Positions 18,391 through 27,307 of a stretch of DNA of 64,000 nucleotides are shown here, one piece after another. A model generated the notes under the pieces. The model made no database searches. It was not told the DNA's origin and saw only the letters and a program-made list of their open reading frames with translations. How positions within the stretch are numbered: position 1 is the stretch's first letter; each line of letters begins with the position of its first letter. The DNA is from Chersky-840 sp963838775 (GTDB lineage Bacteria; Actinomycetota; Acidimicrobiia; Acidimicrobiales; UBA8190): NCBI GenBank assembly GCA_963838775.1, contig CAWISP010000024.1:1-64000 (forward strand), read 5' to 3'. A program made the position numbers and the translations under genes.

Positions 18391-20475
18391 CAGGTCGCCC
18401 CGTCCCAGTTGCGGTCGGGCCCGTCGATGACGACGAGCAGGCGCCCCGCGTCGACCTGCTCCCCGGCGGCGACATGGACCTCGATGACGATGCCGTCGGA
18501 GGGGGAGCGCACTTCGTGTTCCATCTTCATGGCCTCGATGGCGACGAGTGTGGCGCCCGCGGCGACGGGGTCGCCGGCGGCGACAGCCACCTTGACCACG
18601 GTTCCCGGCAGCGGGGCGACGAGGGCGCCCGCCGCCAGCTGGCTCCCGGGCACCGGGAAGCGGTCGATCTCAGTCAGCACCGTGGAGCCGTCAGGCCCGT
18701 CGACGAAGGTGGTGAGCCCCACCCGCTGGACCTCGTAGCACCGCGCCACCCCGTCCTGTCCGGAGGCACGGCCTTCTCCGGAGGCACGGTCTTCTCCAGA
18801 CGCACGGTCCTCACCCGACGCCGCGGCCACGTTGAGGACGACCGCGGCGGCGGTGCACGACAGCACCGAGATGTCCTGTCGCCCCTTGCCGTTCACCGCC
18901 ACGTCGGTGCACGTCCCCGGTTCGGTCGAACCGGTAGTCGACGGCCACCGTCCCGTCGGGACCGGCGAATGCGACCGTCTGGGGGGACGAGGGGTTGTTG
19001 CGCCACCCCGAGGGCATGGCCCCGAGCACCGGCGCCTGGGCGCGTCGCTCGGCCTGGCCCGCCAGCGCGGCGGCCACGGCGTGCAGCTGTCGCGTCGGCG
19101 CGTCGGCCAACGGTGCGCCGAGCACGGCGGGGTCGTGGCGGACGAGGAAGCCCGTGTCGATGTCGCCGGAGAGGAACTCGGGGTGGCGCAGGATGCGTAC
19201 CAGGAGGTCGCGATTGGTGGTGACGCCGTGCACCTGGGCCCGCTCGAGCGCGCCCGCCAGGGCACGCGCCGCCTCGGTCCGGGTGGGGGCATGCGCGATG
19301 ACCTTGGCCAGCATGGGGTCGTAGTGGACCGAGACCTCCGACCCGTCCTCGACGCCGCTGTCGATGCGGACCTTCGAGGACGCTTCGAACCGGAAGCGGT
19401 GTAGGGGCCCGGCCGAGGGCTGGAACTGGCGCGTGGCGTCTTCGGCATACAGACGCGCCTCGATGGCATGCCCGGTGACGCGGGCGTCGACGACCTCGGG
19501 CGGAAGGGGAATGCCGTCGGCCACGAGCAGCTGGAGCCGCACGAGGTCGAGCCCGGTGACGAGTTCGGTGACGGGGTGTTCGACCTGGAGCCGGGTGTTG
19601 ACCTCCAAGAAGGCGAAACGCCCGTCAGGGAGGAGCAGGAATTCGACGGTGCCGGCGTTGACGTAGCCGATGGTGCGCGCCGCGGTCACCGCGGTCGCGC
19701 CCAACTCGGCCCGCTGCTGCGGGGTGAGCCCCGGGGACGGGCTCTCCTCGATGATCTTCTGGTGCCGGCGCTGGATCGAGCACTCGCGTTCGAAGAGGTG
19801 CACCACGGTGCCATGGGCGTCCCCGAGGATCTGCACCTCGATGTGCCGGGGCCGCGTCACGTAGGGCTCGACGAAGACCGTCCCGTCACCGAAGGCCGAG
19901 GCTGCTTCTCGTTGTGCGGAGGACAGCGCGTCGGCGAGCTCGTCGGGACCCTCCACGACCCGCATGCCCCGGCCGCCCCCACCGGCCGAGGCCTTGACCA
20001 GGATGGGCCAGCCCAGCGCGGCCACCGCCTCTTCGACGGCATCGTCGACACCACGGGCGTCGGCGGGGATCTCCACCGTCGGGAGCACGGGCACGCCGGC
20101 GCCGGCCATGGTGGCCTTGGCGGTGAGCTTCGAGCCCATGGCCTCGATCACCTCGGGTGGGGGGCCCACGAAGACGAGCCCCGCGGCGCCACACGCCCGA
20201 GCGAACCCGGCGTCCTCGGACAAGAACCCGTAGCCCGGGTGCACGGCGTCGGCTTCGCTGGCGATGGCGGCACGGACGAGGGCGTCCACGTTGAGATAGG
20301 TGTCGGTCGGGGTGGCACCGGGCAGGCGCACGAACTCGTCGGCCTCGGCGACATAGGGGGCGTCGAGGTCGGGGTCCGAGCACACCGCCACGCAGCTGAT
20401 GCCGAGCGCGTGCGCGCCCCGGATCACGCGACGCGCGATCTCGCTGCGGTTGGCGACGAGGAGCTTCCCGATCAT
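18390..20475 (-). CDS. Acyl-CoA carboxylase alpha subunit (biotin carboxylase + BCCP), one frameshift
   Basis: From ATG 20475 the protein begins MIGKLLVANRSEIARRVIRG. The biotin-carboxylase domain follows with the ATP-grasp loop KASAGGGGRGMRVV and FLEVNTRLQVEHPVTE. Near residue 515 the frame breaks. Removing one C from the C4 run at 18915-18918 restores it and gives CTDVAVNGKG, a repeat-rich linker and a C-terminal BCCP domain with the biotinylation site EAMKMEHE. Total length is ~694 residues, normal for MccA/AtuF/PccA-type subunits. It partners the carboxyltransferase just upstream. The acyl-CoA substrate (methylcrotonyl, geranyl or propionyl) is not determined. Confidence 0.9.
18753..18824. 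repeat. 18-bp tandem repeat inside the carboxylase alpha gene
   Basis: Four consecutive 18-bp units start at 18753, 18771, 18789 and 18807. The first three share most positions (for example cggaggcacg ends units one and two). On the coding strand they specify repeated six-residue units ASGEDR / ASGEGR / ASGQDG in the linker before the BCCP domain. Confidence 0.75.
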
Positions 20476-20527
20476 GGGTTCTCCCTTTGAGCCACGGGCA
20501 CGTCCACGGGTACGTCCATGGGCGCGC

Positions 20528-22126
20528 TCACATCCGGAACACGCCGTAGCCGCGCGTGCCGAGGATGGGGGTGTTGTGGATGACCGAGAGGCACATGCCG
20601 AGCACATGGCGCGTGTCGCGGGGATCGATGATGCCGTCGTCGTAGAGGCGGCCCGTGAGGAACAAGGGCAGGGACTCGCGCTCGATCTGTGACTCCACCA
20701 TCGCCCGCATCTGGGCGTCGGCCTCCTCGTCGAAGTCCTCGCCGCGTGACGCCGCCCCCTGGCGGGCCACGATGGACAGCACCCCCGCCAGCTGGGCGGG
20801 GCCCATGACGGCGGAACGCGCGTTGGGCCACGAGAACAGGAAACGCGGGTTGTAGGCGCGCCCGCACATCCCGTAGTTGCCGGCTCCGTAGGAGGCGCCG
20901 ATGTTGACAGTCAGGTGGGGGACCTGCGAGTTCGAGACGGCGTTGATCATCTTGGCGCCGTCTTTGATGATGCCTCGCTGTTCGTACTCCTTTCCCACCA
21001 TGTACCCCGTCGTGTTCTGGAGGAACAGCAACGGGACGTCGGTCTGGTTGCAGAGCTGGATGAATTGGGTGGCCTTGTTGGCCTCCTCGCTGAACAACAC
21101 GCCGCGGTGGTTGGCGAGCACCCCGATGGGGTAGCCGTGGATGGACGCCCAACCCGTGACGAGGCTCGGTCCGTAGAGCGGCTTGAATTCGTCGAAGCGC
21201 GACCCGTCGACCACCCGGGCCAGCACGTCGCGTGGGTCGAAGGGGACGCGCAGGTCGGCCGAGGCGATGCCGAGGAGCTCGTCGGGGTCGTGGACCGGCT
21301 CGTCCGCCGGCATCGACGGAGCCGGCCCGAGCTTGTGCCGGTTGAGCCGGGACACGATGGCGCGGCCGATGCGGATGGCGTCGGTCTCGTCGGCGGCCAG
21401 GTAGTCGGCGAGACCGCTCACCCGGGCGTGCATGGACGCGCCCCCGAGCTCCTCGTCGTCGGACTCCTCGCCCGTGGCCATCTTCACGAGGGGCGGTCCT
21501 CCCAGGAACACCTTGGAGCGGCCCTCGATCATCACGATGTGATCGCTCATGCCCGGCACGTACGCACCACCGGCGGTGGAGTTCCCGAAGACGAGCGCGA
21601 TGGTGGGCACCGTCGCCGCCGAACGTTGCGTCAGGTCTCGAAAGCCGCGACCCCCGGGGATGAAGATCTCGGATTGAGTGGGCAGATCCGCCCCGCCGGA
21701 CTCGACGAGGCTGATGGACGGCAGCCGGTTCTCGAGGGCGATGTCGGCCAGGCGCGACGACTTGCGCATGGTGAAGGGATTGGTGGCCCCTCCCCGCACC
21801 GTGGGGTCGTTGGCCGACACGAGGCACTCGACCCCGCTCACCACGCCGATGCCCGAGACCAGGCTGGCCCCGACCGTGTAGTCGGTTCCCCACGCGGCGA
21901 GGGGGGCGATCTCGAGGAAGGGGGAGTCACGGTCAAGGAGGAGCTCGACGCGCTCGTGGGCGAGCATCTTGCCCCGGCTCCGGTGGCGCTCCACGTAGCG
22001 GGTACCCCCGCCGCTCCTGGCCACCGCCAGCTGCGCTTCCACCTCGGCCAGGGCCGCCTCCATGGCCGCCCGGTTCTGGGCGTACGCGTCCGAACCGGGG
22101 TCGATCGTCGAGGTCAGGAGGGGCAT
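20528..22126 (-). CDS. Acyl-CoA carboxylase beta subunit (carboxyltransferase)
   Basis: A 532-residue carboxyltransferase beginning MPLLTSTIDPGSDAYAQNRA at ATG 22126. Both crotonase-like halves are present: the N half with VSANDPTVRGGATNPFTMRK, LVESGGADLP and FGNSTAGGAYVPGMSD, and the C half with LANHRGVLFSEEANKATQF, QNTTGYMVGKEYEQRGIIK and GASYGAGNYGMCGRAY. The pattern fits methylcrotonyl-CoA or geranyl-CoA carboxylase beta more closely than propionyl-CoA carboxylase, a judgement from the C-half motifs. It leads the four-gene cluster with the alpha subunit 52 bases downstream. Confidence 0.92.
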   Translation of the reverse strand: MPLLTSTIDPGSDAYAQNRAAMEAALAEVEAQLAVARSGGGTRYVERHRSRGKMLAHERVELLLDRDSPFLEIAPLAAWGTDYTVGASLVSGIGVVSGVECLVSANDPTVRGGATNPFTMRKSSRLADIALENRLPSISLVESGGADLPTQSEIFIPGGRGFRDLTQRSAATVPTIALVFGNSTAGGAYVPGMSDHIVMIEGRSKVFLGGPPLVKMATGEESDDEELGGASMHARVSGLADYLAADETDAIRIGRAIVSRLNRHKLGPAPSMPADEPVHDPDELLGIASADLRVPFDPRDVLARVVDGSRFDEFKPLYGPSLVTGWASIHGYPIGVLANHRGVLFSEEANKATQFIQLCNQTDVPLLFLQNTTGYMVGKEYEQRGIIKDGAKMINAVSNSQVPHLTVNIGASYGAGNYGMCGRAYNPRFLFSWPNARSAVMGPAQLAGVLSIVARQGAASRGEDFDEEADAQMRAMVESQIERESLPLFLTGRLYDDGIIDPRDTRHVLGMCLSVIHNTPILGTRGYGVFRM

Positions 22127-22223
22127 GGGGCGGGGGAGGGCGTGCTCGGCGGCGCGTCGGGGGCACTCGAGGTCGTCTCGGACTGCCCCATCCCCCCCGT
22201 CATCGGGTGACAGACTAAACCGC

Positions 22224-23336
22224 ATGGAGACGAGGCCGCTCTCTGCCGTGGTGCTCGCCGCCGGCGAAGGGACGAGGATGCGCTCGTCGCGCCCGAAGCC
22301 TCTCCACCGGTTGTGCGGTCGCCCCATGATCCTGCACGTGCTCGACGCGCTGGCCGAGCTCCCCGTGCACAAGGTCGTTGTGGTGGTGGGACACCGGGGT
22401 GATTGGGTCACGAAGACTCTCGTCGACCACGCGCCGCGCTCGCTCGCCATCGAGTTCGTCGAACAGAGCACGCAGCTCGGGACGGGCGACGCGCTCGCGG
22501 TGGGCCTCACCGCTCTTCCCGACGGTCTCGTCGACGCCGACGGCGACGTCGTGGTGCTCCCCGGTGACACGCCGCTCGTGCGCCCGCCCACACTGGCGGC
22601 GCTCGTCCGTCATCATCGCAACACCGGAGCCGCGGCCACGTTGCTCACGGCCGTGCTGCCCGATCCCACCGGGTACGACCGCGTGGTGCGGGGCAAGAAC
22701 GACGCCGTGGTGCAGGTGGTCGAAGCCGCCGACGTGCGCGCCGACGACGCCTTCGTCGACGAGGTGGCCACCACCATCCACTGCTTCCGCCACGCCGTGC
22801 TGGCGCCGGCGCTACGCCGGCTCCGACCCGTGGGCCGCACCGGTGAGCACTGCCTCACCGGGATCTACGCCGTGCTCCACGACGCCGGGTACGGCGTCGA
22901 GACGCTCGTGGTGGGCGATCCCATGGAGGCCGCCGGGGTCAACGACCGCGCCCAGCTGGCGGTGGCCGACGCGGAGCTGCGCGACCGCATCAACGAGCGG
23001 TGGATGCGGCGCGGCGTCACCATGTGGGACCCCGAGAACACCTACATCGACGCCAATGCGCGCCTCGAGCCCGACGTGGTCCTGCTGCCCGGTGTGGTCA
23101 TCCAGGGGGAATGCACCCTGGGCGCGGGGGCCGAGATCGGGCCCGACTGCCACGTCGTCGACAGCGCCATCGGTGCCGGTGCCAAGGTCACCAAGAGCAC
23201 GGTGCTGCGGGCTGAGATCGGCGAGGACGCCCGGGTCGGGCCGTTCTCGGTGCTCGGGCCCGGCGCCAACGTTGAGGCGGGCGCGGTGGTGGGCCCGTTC
23301 ACCCAGTTGGGGGCGGACTTCCCGGCGCTCGACTGA
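22224..23336 (+). CDS. glmU: GlmU-like UDP-N-acetylglucosamine pyrophosphorylase, lacking the acetyltransferase half
   Basis: Begins at ATG 22224, divergent from the carboxylase cluster. The nucleotidyltransferase domain is complete, with VVLAAGEGTRMRSSRPKPLH, EQSTQLGTGDA and VVLPGDTPLVRP (Mg-binding Asp). A left-handed beta helix follows from residue ~250 (ENTYIDANARLEPDVVLLPG). It ends after VGPFTQLGADFPALD at residue 370. Canonical bifunctional GlmU has ~450-495 residues and carries its acetyltransferase His/Tyr/Lys site in the missing part. No continuation is seen in other frames before the next gene at 23373. It occupies the conserved glmU-prs position. Confidence 0.88.
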   Translation: METRPLSAVVLAAGEGTRMRSSRPKPLHRLCGRPMILHVLDALAELPVHKVVVVVGHRGDWVTKTLVDHAPRSLAIEFVEQSTQLGTGDALAVGLTALPDGLVDADGDVVVLPGDTPLVRPPTLAALVRHHRNTGAAATLLTAVLPDPTGYDRVVRGKNDAVVQVVEAADVRADDAFVDEVATTIHCFRHAVLAPALRRLRPVGRTGEHCLTGIYAVLHDAGYGVETLVVGDPMEAAGVNDRAQLAVADAELRDRINERWMRRGVTMWDPENTYIDANARLEPDVVLLPGVVIQGECTLGAGAEIGPDCHVVDSAIGAGAKVTKSTVLRAEIGEDARVGPFSVLGPGANVEAGAVVGPFTQLGADFPALD

Positions 23337-23372
23337 TCCGGGCCGCCGTCGGGGATCGGGCCGTCGGCGACC

Positions 23373-23804
23373 TCAGGTCGTCTGGACGATGAAGACCGCG
23401 CACGGCGCCTTGTGCGCGACGGAGTTGGGCACGCTGCCGAGGGCCCGGCGCACTCCCGCCATGCCCCTGTTGCCCACCACGATCACGTCGGCCTTCTCCC
23501 GCTCGGCCACGCGCACGATGGCATCGGCGGGATCGCCGGTGCCGGTGTGGCCCTCGACGTCGACGCCGGCGGCCCGGGCGCGGGCGCACTGGTCCTCGAG
23601 CACGGTGTCCGCTTCGCCACCGGGGCCCAGGCGCTCGCGGAACTCCTCGGGAACCCCGGCCGCCCGCACCGGCTTGGGCTTGTAGGCCGTGACGATGTGC
23701 AGCTTCGCGCCGCACAGTTTGGTCAGCTCGATGGCGTGACGCACCGCTTCGGCGGCGGTGTCCGAGCCGTCTGTGCCGACTACGACCGACGAGAAGATGG
23801 GCAT
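23373..23804 (-). CDS. Universal stress protein, UspA family
   Basis: A 143-residue protein of the ATP-binding USP subgroup. It starts MPIFSSVVVGTDGSDTAAEA and ends with the nucleotide motif GNRGMAGVRRALGSVPNSVA (G-2x-G-9x-G-S pattern). USPs are cytoplasmic dimers induced by stress or growth arrest. It is inserted on the opposite strand between glmU and prs, which are adjacent in many Actinobacteria. Confidence 0.9.
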   Translation of the reverse strand: MPIFSSVVVGTDGSDTAAEAVRHAIELTKLCGAKLHIVTAYKPKPVRAAGVPEEFRERLGPGGEADTVLEDQCARARAAGVDVEGHTGTGDPADAIVRVAEREKADVIVVGNRGMAGVRRALGSVPNSVAHKAPCAVFIVQTT

Positions 23805-23951
23805 CGATGTTGAGCCTCCGGCCGCACTCTAGCTACGTCGCCGATGTCTCGCCCTGCCCGGGTGCCAACGGCATGGGTGAGCGCGAGGGCGACGGGGGAA
23901 GATATGAGAGACACCGTCGGGGCGACGGGCGGCCGAGGCGAGGAGAGACCC

Positions 23952-24793
23952 GTGGACGTGGCTGTGCTGGGCACCGGGAAGATGGGCGCCGCGATCGCCG
24001 GGCGGTTGCACGAACAGGGCCACGCCCTCCATTTGTGGAACCGCACCCCGGCTCGGGCGGAGGCGCTCGGCTTCGGCTCCGTGTACGACACGCCGGCGCA
24101 GGCCGCCGCCGATGCCGACGTGGCGGTGAGCGTCCTGACCGGTCCCGAGGCGGTGCGTCAGGTCTACCTCGGGGCGCAGGGGGCGCTCGAGGCCGGCGGG
24201 GGCCGGGTCTACGTGGACATCACCACAGCCAGCCCCGACGTCCACGTGGAGGTGGCCGAGGCCGCGGCGGGTCGCGGCGCCGCCTTCATCGAGGCCCCTG
24301 TGCTCGGCTTCCCTCCGGCCGCGGCCGCGGGCCGCCTGCTGGTCCTGGTGGGGGGCGACGACACCGCCATCGAGGGGGCCCGCCCCGTCCTCGGCGCCCT
24401 GGGTGAGGTGCGCCCCATCGGCCCGCTGGGGTCGGCCATCCGCGTGAAGCTGGTGGCCAACTCCTATCTGGCCATCACCCACGCCGCCGCGGCCGAGCTC
24501 CTGGCGGCGGGCACCCGCAGCGGTCTCGACATCGAAGCCGTCTTCGCGGTGCTGGCCAGGTTCGTCCGCTCCTCGAGAGCCGCCGGGCCGAGTTCGTCGA
24601 GCGGCGCCACGAGCCGGTGTTGTTCCGGGTGGCCGATCTGGCCAAGGACCTGGGCCTCGCCGCAGATGTCTACCGGGACGGGGGGAGCTACACGCCGTTT
24701 ACCCAAGTCGCCGACGATCTCTACACCCGGGCCCTGCCCGACCACGCCGAGCTCGACATCCCGGCTGTGGCCGAGATCTTCTACGACACCTGA
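23952..24793 (+). CDS. NAD(P)-dependent 3-hydroxyisobutyrate dehydrogenase-family oxidoreductase, one frameshift
   Basis: Starts at GTG 23952 (VDVAVLGTGKMGAAIAGRL) or the upstream ATG 23904. The Rossmann fold is followed by the family signatures VYVDITTASP, FIEAPVLGFPPAAAAG and the catalytic-Lys helix VKLVANSYLAITHAAAAEL. After VLARFV the frame is lost at ~24570. One added base gives LESRRAEFVERRHEPVLFRV through VAEIFYDT and TGA 24791-24793, a normal 280-residue protein. The family includes 3-hydroxyisobutyrate, tartronate semialdehyde and glyoxylate reductases; the substrate is undetermined. It ends 26 bases before prs, so they may be cotranscribed. Confidence 0.82.
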
Positions 24794-24819
24794 CCTCACC
24801 GGGCAGTAGCGTTCGACGC

Positions 24820-25791
24820 ATGGAGCTGGTCCCCAAGCGGCGTCTCGAGCTCGTGTCCGGGAGATCACACCCGGCCCTCACCGAGGAGATCGCCGAGCAT
24901 CTCGGTGTCGAGCTCGGCGGGGCCAATCTGCGCGAGTTCGCCAACGGCGAGATCCACTGTCGCTACGACGGATCGCTGCGCGGCAGCGACGTCTTCATCG
25001 TCCAGACGCATTCGGGCCCCGTCAACGACTCCATCATGGAGCAGCTCATCATGATCGACGCCGCCAAACGGGCGTCGGCCAAGCGCATCACCGCGGTGTG
25101 CCCCTACTACGGGTACTCACGCCAGGACCGCAAGGCCACCGGGCGCGAGCCCATCACCGCCAAGCTCGTCGCCGACATGTTCCAGGTGGCCGGGGCCGAT
25201 CGCGTGGTGAGCGTCGACCTGCACTCGGGACAGATCCAGGGGTTCTTCGACGTCCCCTTCGACCACTTGACCGCCACGCCGGTGCTCGTCGAGGAGCTTC
25301 ACCGGCTGGGCACGAGCGATCTCGTGATCGTCGCCCCCGATGCCGGCCGGGTGCGGGTGGCGGAGCGCTTCAGCCAGCACCTCGGCGCCGACCTCGCCTT
25401 CGTCCACAAGCGCCGGCCCCGGGGCACCCATAATCAGGTCGAGGCGCTCGACGTCGTCGGTGAGGTCCAGGGGCGCCACTGCGTCCTGATCGACGACATG
25501 ATCGACACCGCCGGCACCATCTGCGCCGCGGCCGAGCTCCTCGCCGAGCGCGGGGCCGCGGACATCTCGGCCATGGCCACGCACGGGGTCTTGTCCGACC
25601 CCGCCACCCAGCGCCTCGAGAAGTCCCCGCTGTCCCGGGTCGTGGTCACCAACACCCTTCCCATCTCCGACGACAAGCACATCGAGAAGCTCCAGGTCCT
25701 GTCGGTGGCGAAGCTCATCGCCGATGCCATCGACGCCGTGTTCGAGGACACGTCGGTGTCGGAGATCTTCGGGGGCGACAACCTCACCTGA
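24820..25791 (+). CDS. prs: Ribose-phosphate pyrophosphokinase
   Basis: Makes PRPP from ribose 5-phosphate and ATP for nucleotide, histidine and tryptophan synthesis. The 323-residue protein has the expected segments: GRSHPALTEEIAEHLGV, FANGEIHCRYDGSLRGSDVF, VCPYYGYSRQDRK, the catalytic-loop region VSVDLHSGQIQGFF, and the PRPP-binding VLIDDMIDTAGTICAAAELL (~residue 222). ATG 24820 is the natural start. It lies upstream of rplY and pth, as in mycobacteria. Confidence 0.97.
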   Translation: MELVPKRRLELVSGRSHPALTEEIAEHLGVELGGANLREFANGEIHCRYDGSLRGSDVFIVQTHSGPVNDSIMEQLIMIDAAKRASAKRITAVCPYYGYSRQDRKATGREPITAKLVADMFQVAGADRVVSVDLHSGQIQGFFDVPFDHLTATPVLVEELHRLGTSDLVIVAPDAGRVRVAERFSQHLGADLAFVHKRRPRGTHNQVEALDVVGEVQGRHCVLIDDMIDTAGTICAAAELLAERGAADISAMATHGVLSDPATQRLEKSPLSRVVVTNTLPISDDKHIEKLQVLSVAKLIADAIDAVFEDTSVSEIFGGDNLT

Positions 25792-25935
25792 ACGGGCTCG
25801 CGGGCCCGGGACAGTGCGGTTCCCGGCCCCGGGTGGGCAGCACCGCCGCTCGTCCCGACGTCGGGCTTCCGCCCCCCGCTCCGGGCCTTCTATGCTGGGT
25901 CGCCCGTTCGTCGCATCCGAGGAGCCCCTTTTCCC

Positions 25936-26622
25936 ATGGCTGAAACCATCCTGGTCGCCGAGGCCGGCCGTCCCTCCGGCTCCAGCGCGGCGCGCCGGCT
26001 GCGCCACGTCGGTCGGATCCCGGCGGTGGTGTACGGCCCCGGCGTCGACCCCATCCCCGTGTCGGTGGTGGCGCGCGAGCTGCGCGCCGCGCTGAGCACC
26101 GACGCCGGGCTCAACGCGGTGCTGTCGCTGCACGTCGACGGGAAGACGTTCCTCACCATGGCCCGGGAGCTCCAGCGCCATCCCGTGCGGGGAAGCGTGA
26201 CCCACGTCGACTTCCAGGTCGTCGACCCCAACCGCGAGGTCACCGCCGACGTCACGATCACCCTCACCGGCGAGGCCCTCGAGCTGCACCGGGCCGACGG
26301 GGTGCTCGAGCAGCAGATGTTCACGCTCACCATCCGGTCCCGCCCCGCCGACATCCCCGCCCACCTCGAGGTCGACATCAGTGACCTCGTCATCGGGTCG
26401 GCGGTGCGCGTGTCGGACATCGCCCTCCCCCCCAACGTGACCGCCGAAGCCGACCCCGAGTCGATCGTCGCGGCGGGACAACCCCCGCGCGTCCAAGCCG
26501 TCGAGGAGGGCGCCGCCGAGGCCGAGGGTGCCGAGGGTGAAGCCGTCGAAGGCGAGGCCGGTGGTGCCGGCGCCGGCGAAGCGTCGGCCTCGGGCGGGGG
26601 CGAGCCGGGCGGGGAGAGCTAA
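25936..26622 (+). CDS. rplY: 50S ribosomal protein L25 (CTC/TL5 type)
   Basis: Binds 5S rRNA in the large subunit. The N-terminal L25 fold is visible in RPSGSSAARRLRHVGRIPAV and the C-terminal TL5 beta domain in ADVTITLTGEALELHRADGV and RSRPADIPAHLEVDISDLVI. Residues ~188-228 are a Glu/Gly/Ala-rich disordered tail, common in actinobacterial homologues. Start ATG 25936 follows gaggagcccc, a good ribosome binding site. The gene is part of the prs-rplY-pth run. Confidence 0.95.
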   Translation: MAETILVAEAGRPSGSSAARRLRHVGRIPAVVYGPGVDPIPVSVVARELRAALSTDAGLNAVLSLHVDGKTFLTMARELQRHPVRGSVTHVDFQVVDPNREVTADVTITLTGEALELHRADGVLEQQMFTLTIRSRPADIPAHLEVDISDLVIGSAVRVSDIALPPNVTAEADPESIVAAGQPPRVQAVEEGAAEAEGAEGEAVEGEAGGAGAGEASASGGGEPGGES

Positions 26623-26676
26623 CCCCTGCGGCGCCTGCTGCCTGCGTCCGGCAGGGGGGCGGCGGCCGACCTGCTG

Positions 26677-27246
26677 GTGGTGGGTCTCGGCAACCCGGGA
26701 GCGGAATTCGAGCGGACCCGCCACAACCTCGGCGCCGAAGTCGTGGAGCTCCTGGCGTTGCGCCGGGGCCAACGGCTCCGGCCCGAGAAGGGGACTCGAG
26801 CCGTCGTGGCCCAGTCCCGCCGCGACGATCACCTCGTCGTGCTGGCCGTTCCTCTGACCTACATGAACGAATCGGGGCTGGCCGTCACCGCCCTGATGAA
26901 GCGGTTCCGGGTCCCGGCCATCGACCGGCTCGTCGTCGTCCACGACGAGCTCGACCTGCCTTCGGGCCGGGTCAAGGTGAAGGTGGGAGGGGGCACGGCC
27001 GGCAACAACGGGCTCAAGTCGATCCACGCCCACCTGCACGATCCGGGATATGCGCGTGTCCGGATCGGCATCGGCAAGCCTCCGGGGCGCGAGGCCGGCG
27101 CCGACTACGTGCTGCACCGTCCCTCGCGTGCCGAGCGCGGGGTGCTCGACGTTGCCGTCGAGGTGGCCGCCGACGCCGTCGACGTCATCGCACTCGAGGG
27201 AGTCGACGCGGCCATGTTGCGGTTCAACGGCGACCCACCCCCCTGA
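26677..27246 (+). CDS. pth: Peptidyl-tRNA hydrolase
   Basis: Recycles peptidyl-tRNA released from stalled ribosomes. All active-site elements are present: GLGNPG and RHN (catalytic His), PLTYMNESG, the Asp in HDELDLPSGR, and GGTAGNNGLKS. GTG 26677 is the only conventional start in the frame, but it lies only three residues before the GLGNPG strand, so a non-standard CTG a few codons upstream (DLLVVGLGNPG) is possible. It is 54 bases downstream of rplY. Confidence 0.95.
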   Translation: MVGLGNPGAEFERTRHNLGAEVVELLALRRGQRLRPEKGTRAVVAQSRRDDHLVVLAVPLTYMNESGLAVTALMKRFRVPAIDRLVVVHDELDLPSGRVKVKVGGGTAGNNGLKSIHAHLHDPGYARVRIGIGKPPGREAGADYVLHRPSRAERGVLDVAVEVAADAVDVIALEGVDAAMLRFNGDPPP

Positions 27247-27307
27247 GGCGGGACCGGGAACGCTCGCCGCGGGCCTCGGTGGCCGGCGCCGTCGGTAGCC
27301 TGCATCC

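Noticed and set aside
16237..18738. Long open frame of 833 codons on the plus strand
   Set aside because: It is antisense to the acyl-CoA dehydrogenase and AtuA genes, its Arg/Gly/His-rich translation resembles no protein, and long antisense frames are expected in sequence this rich in G and C at codon third positions.
22062..22223. Longer N-terminus for GlmU
   Set aside because: The extra 54 residues are Arg/Ser-rich, antisense to the carboxyltransferase N-terminus, and precede the typical GlmU start METRPLSAVVLAAGEG.
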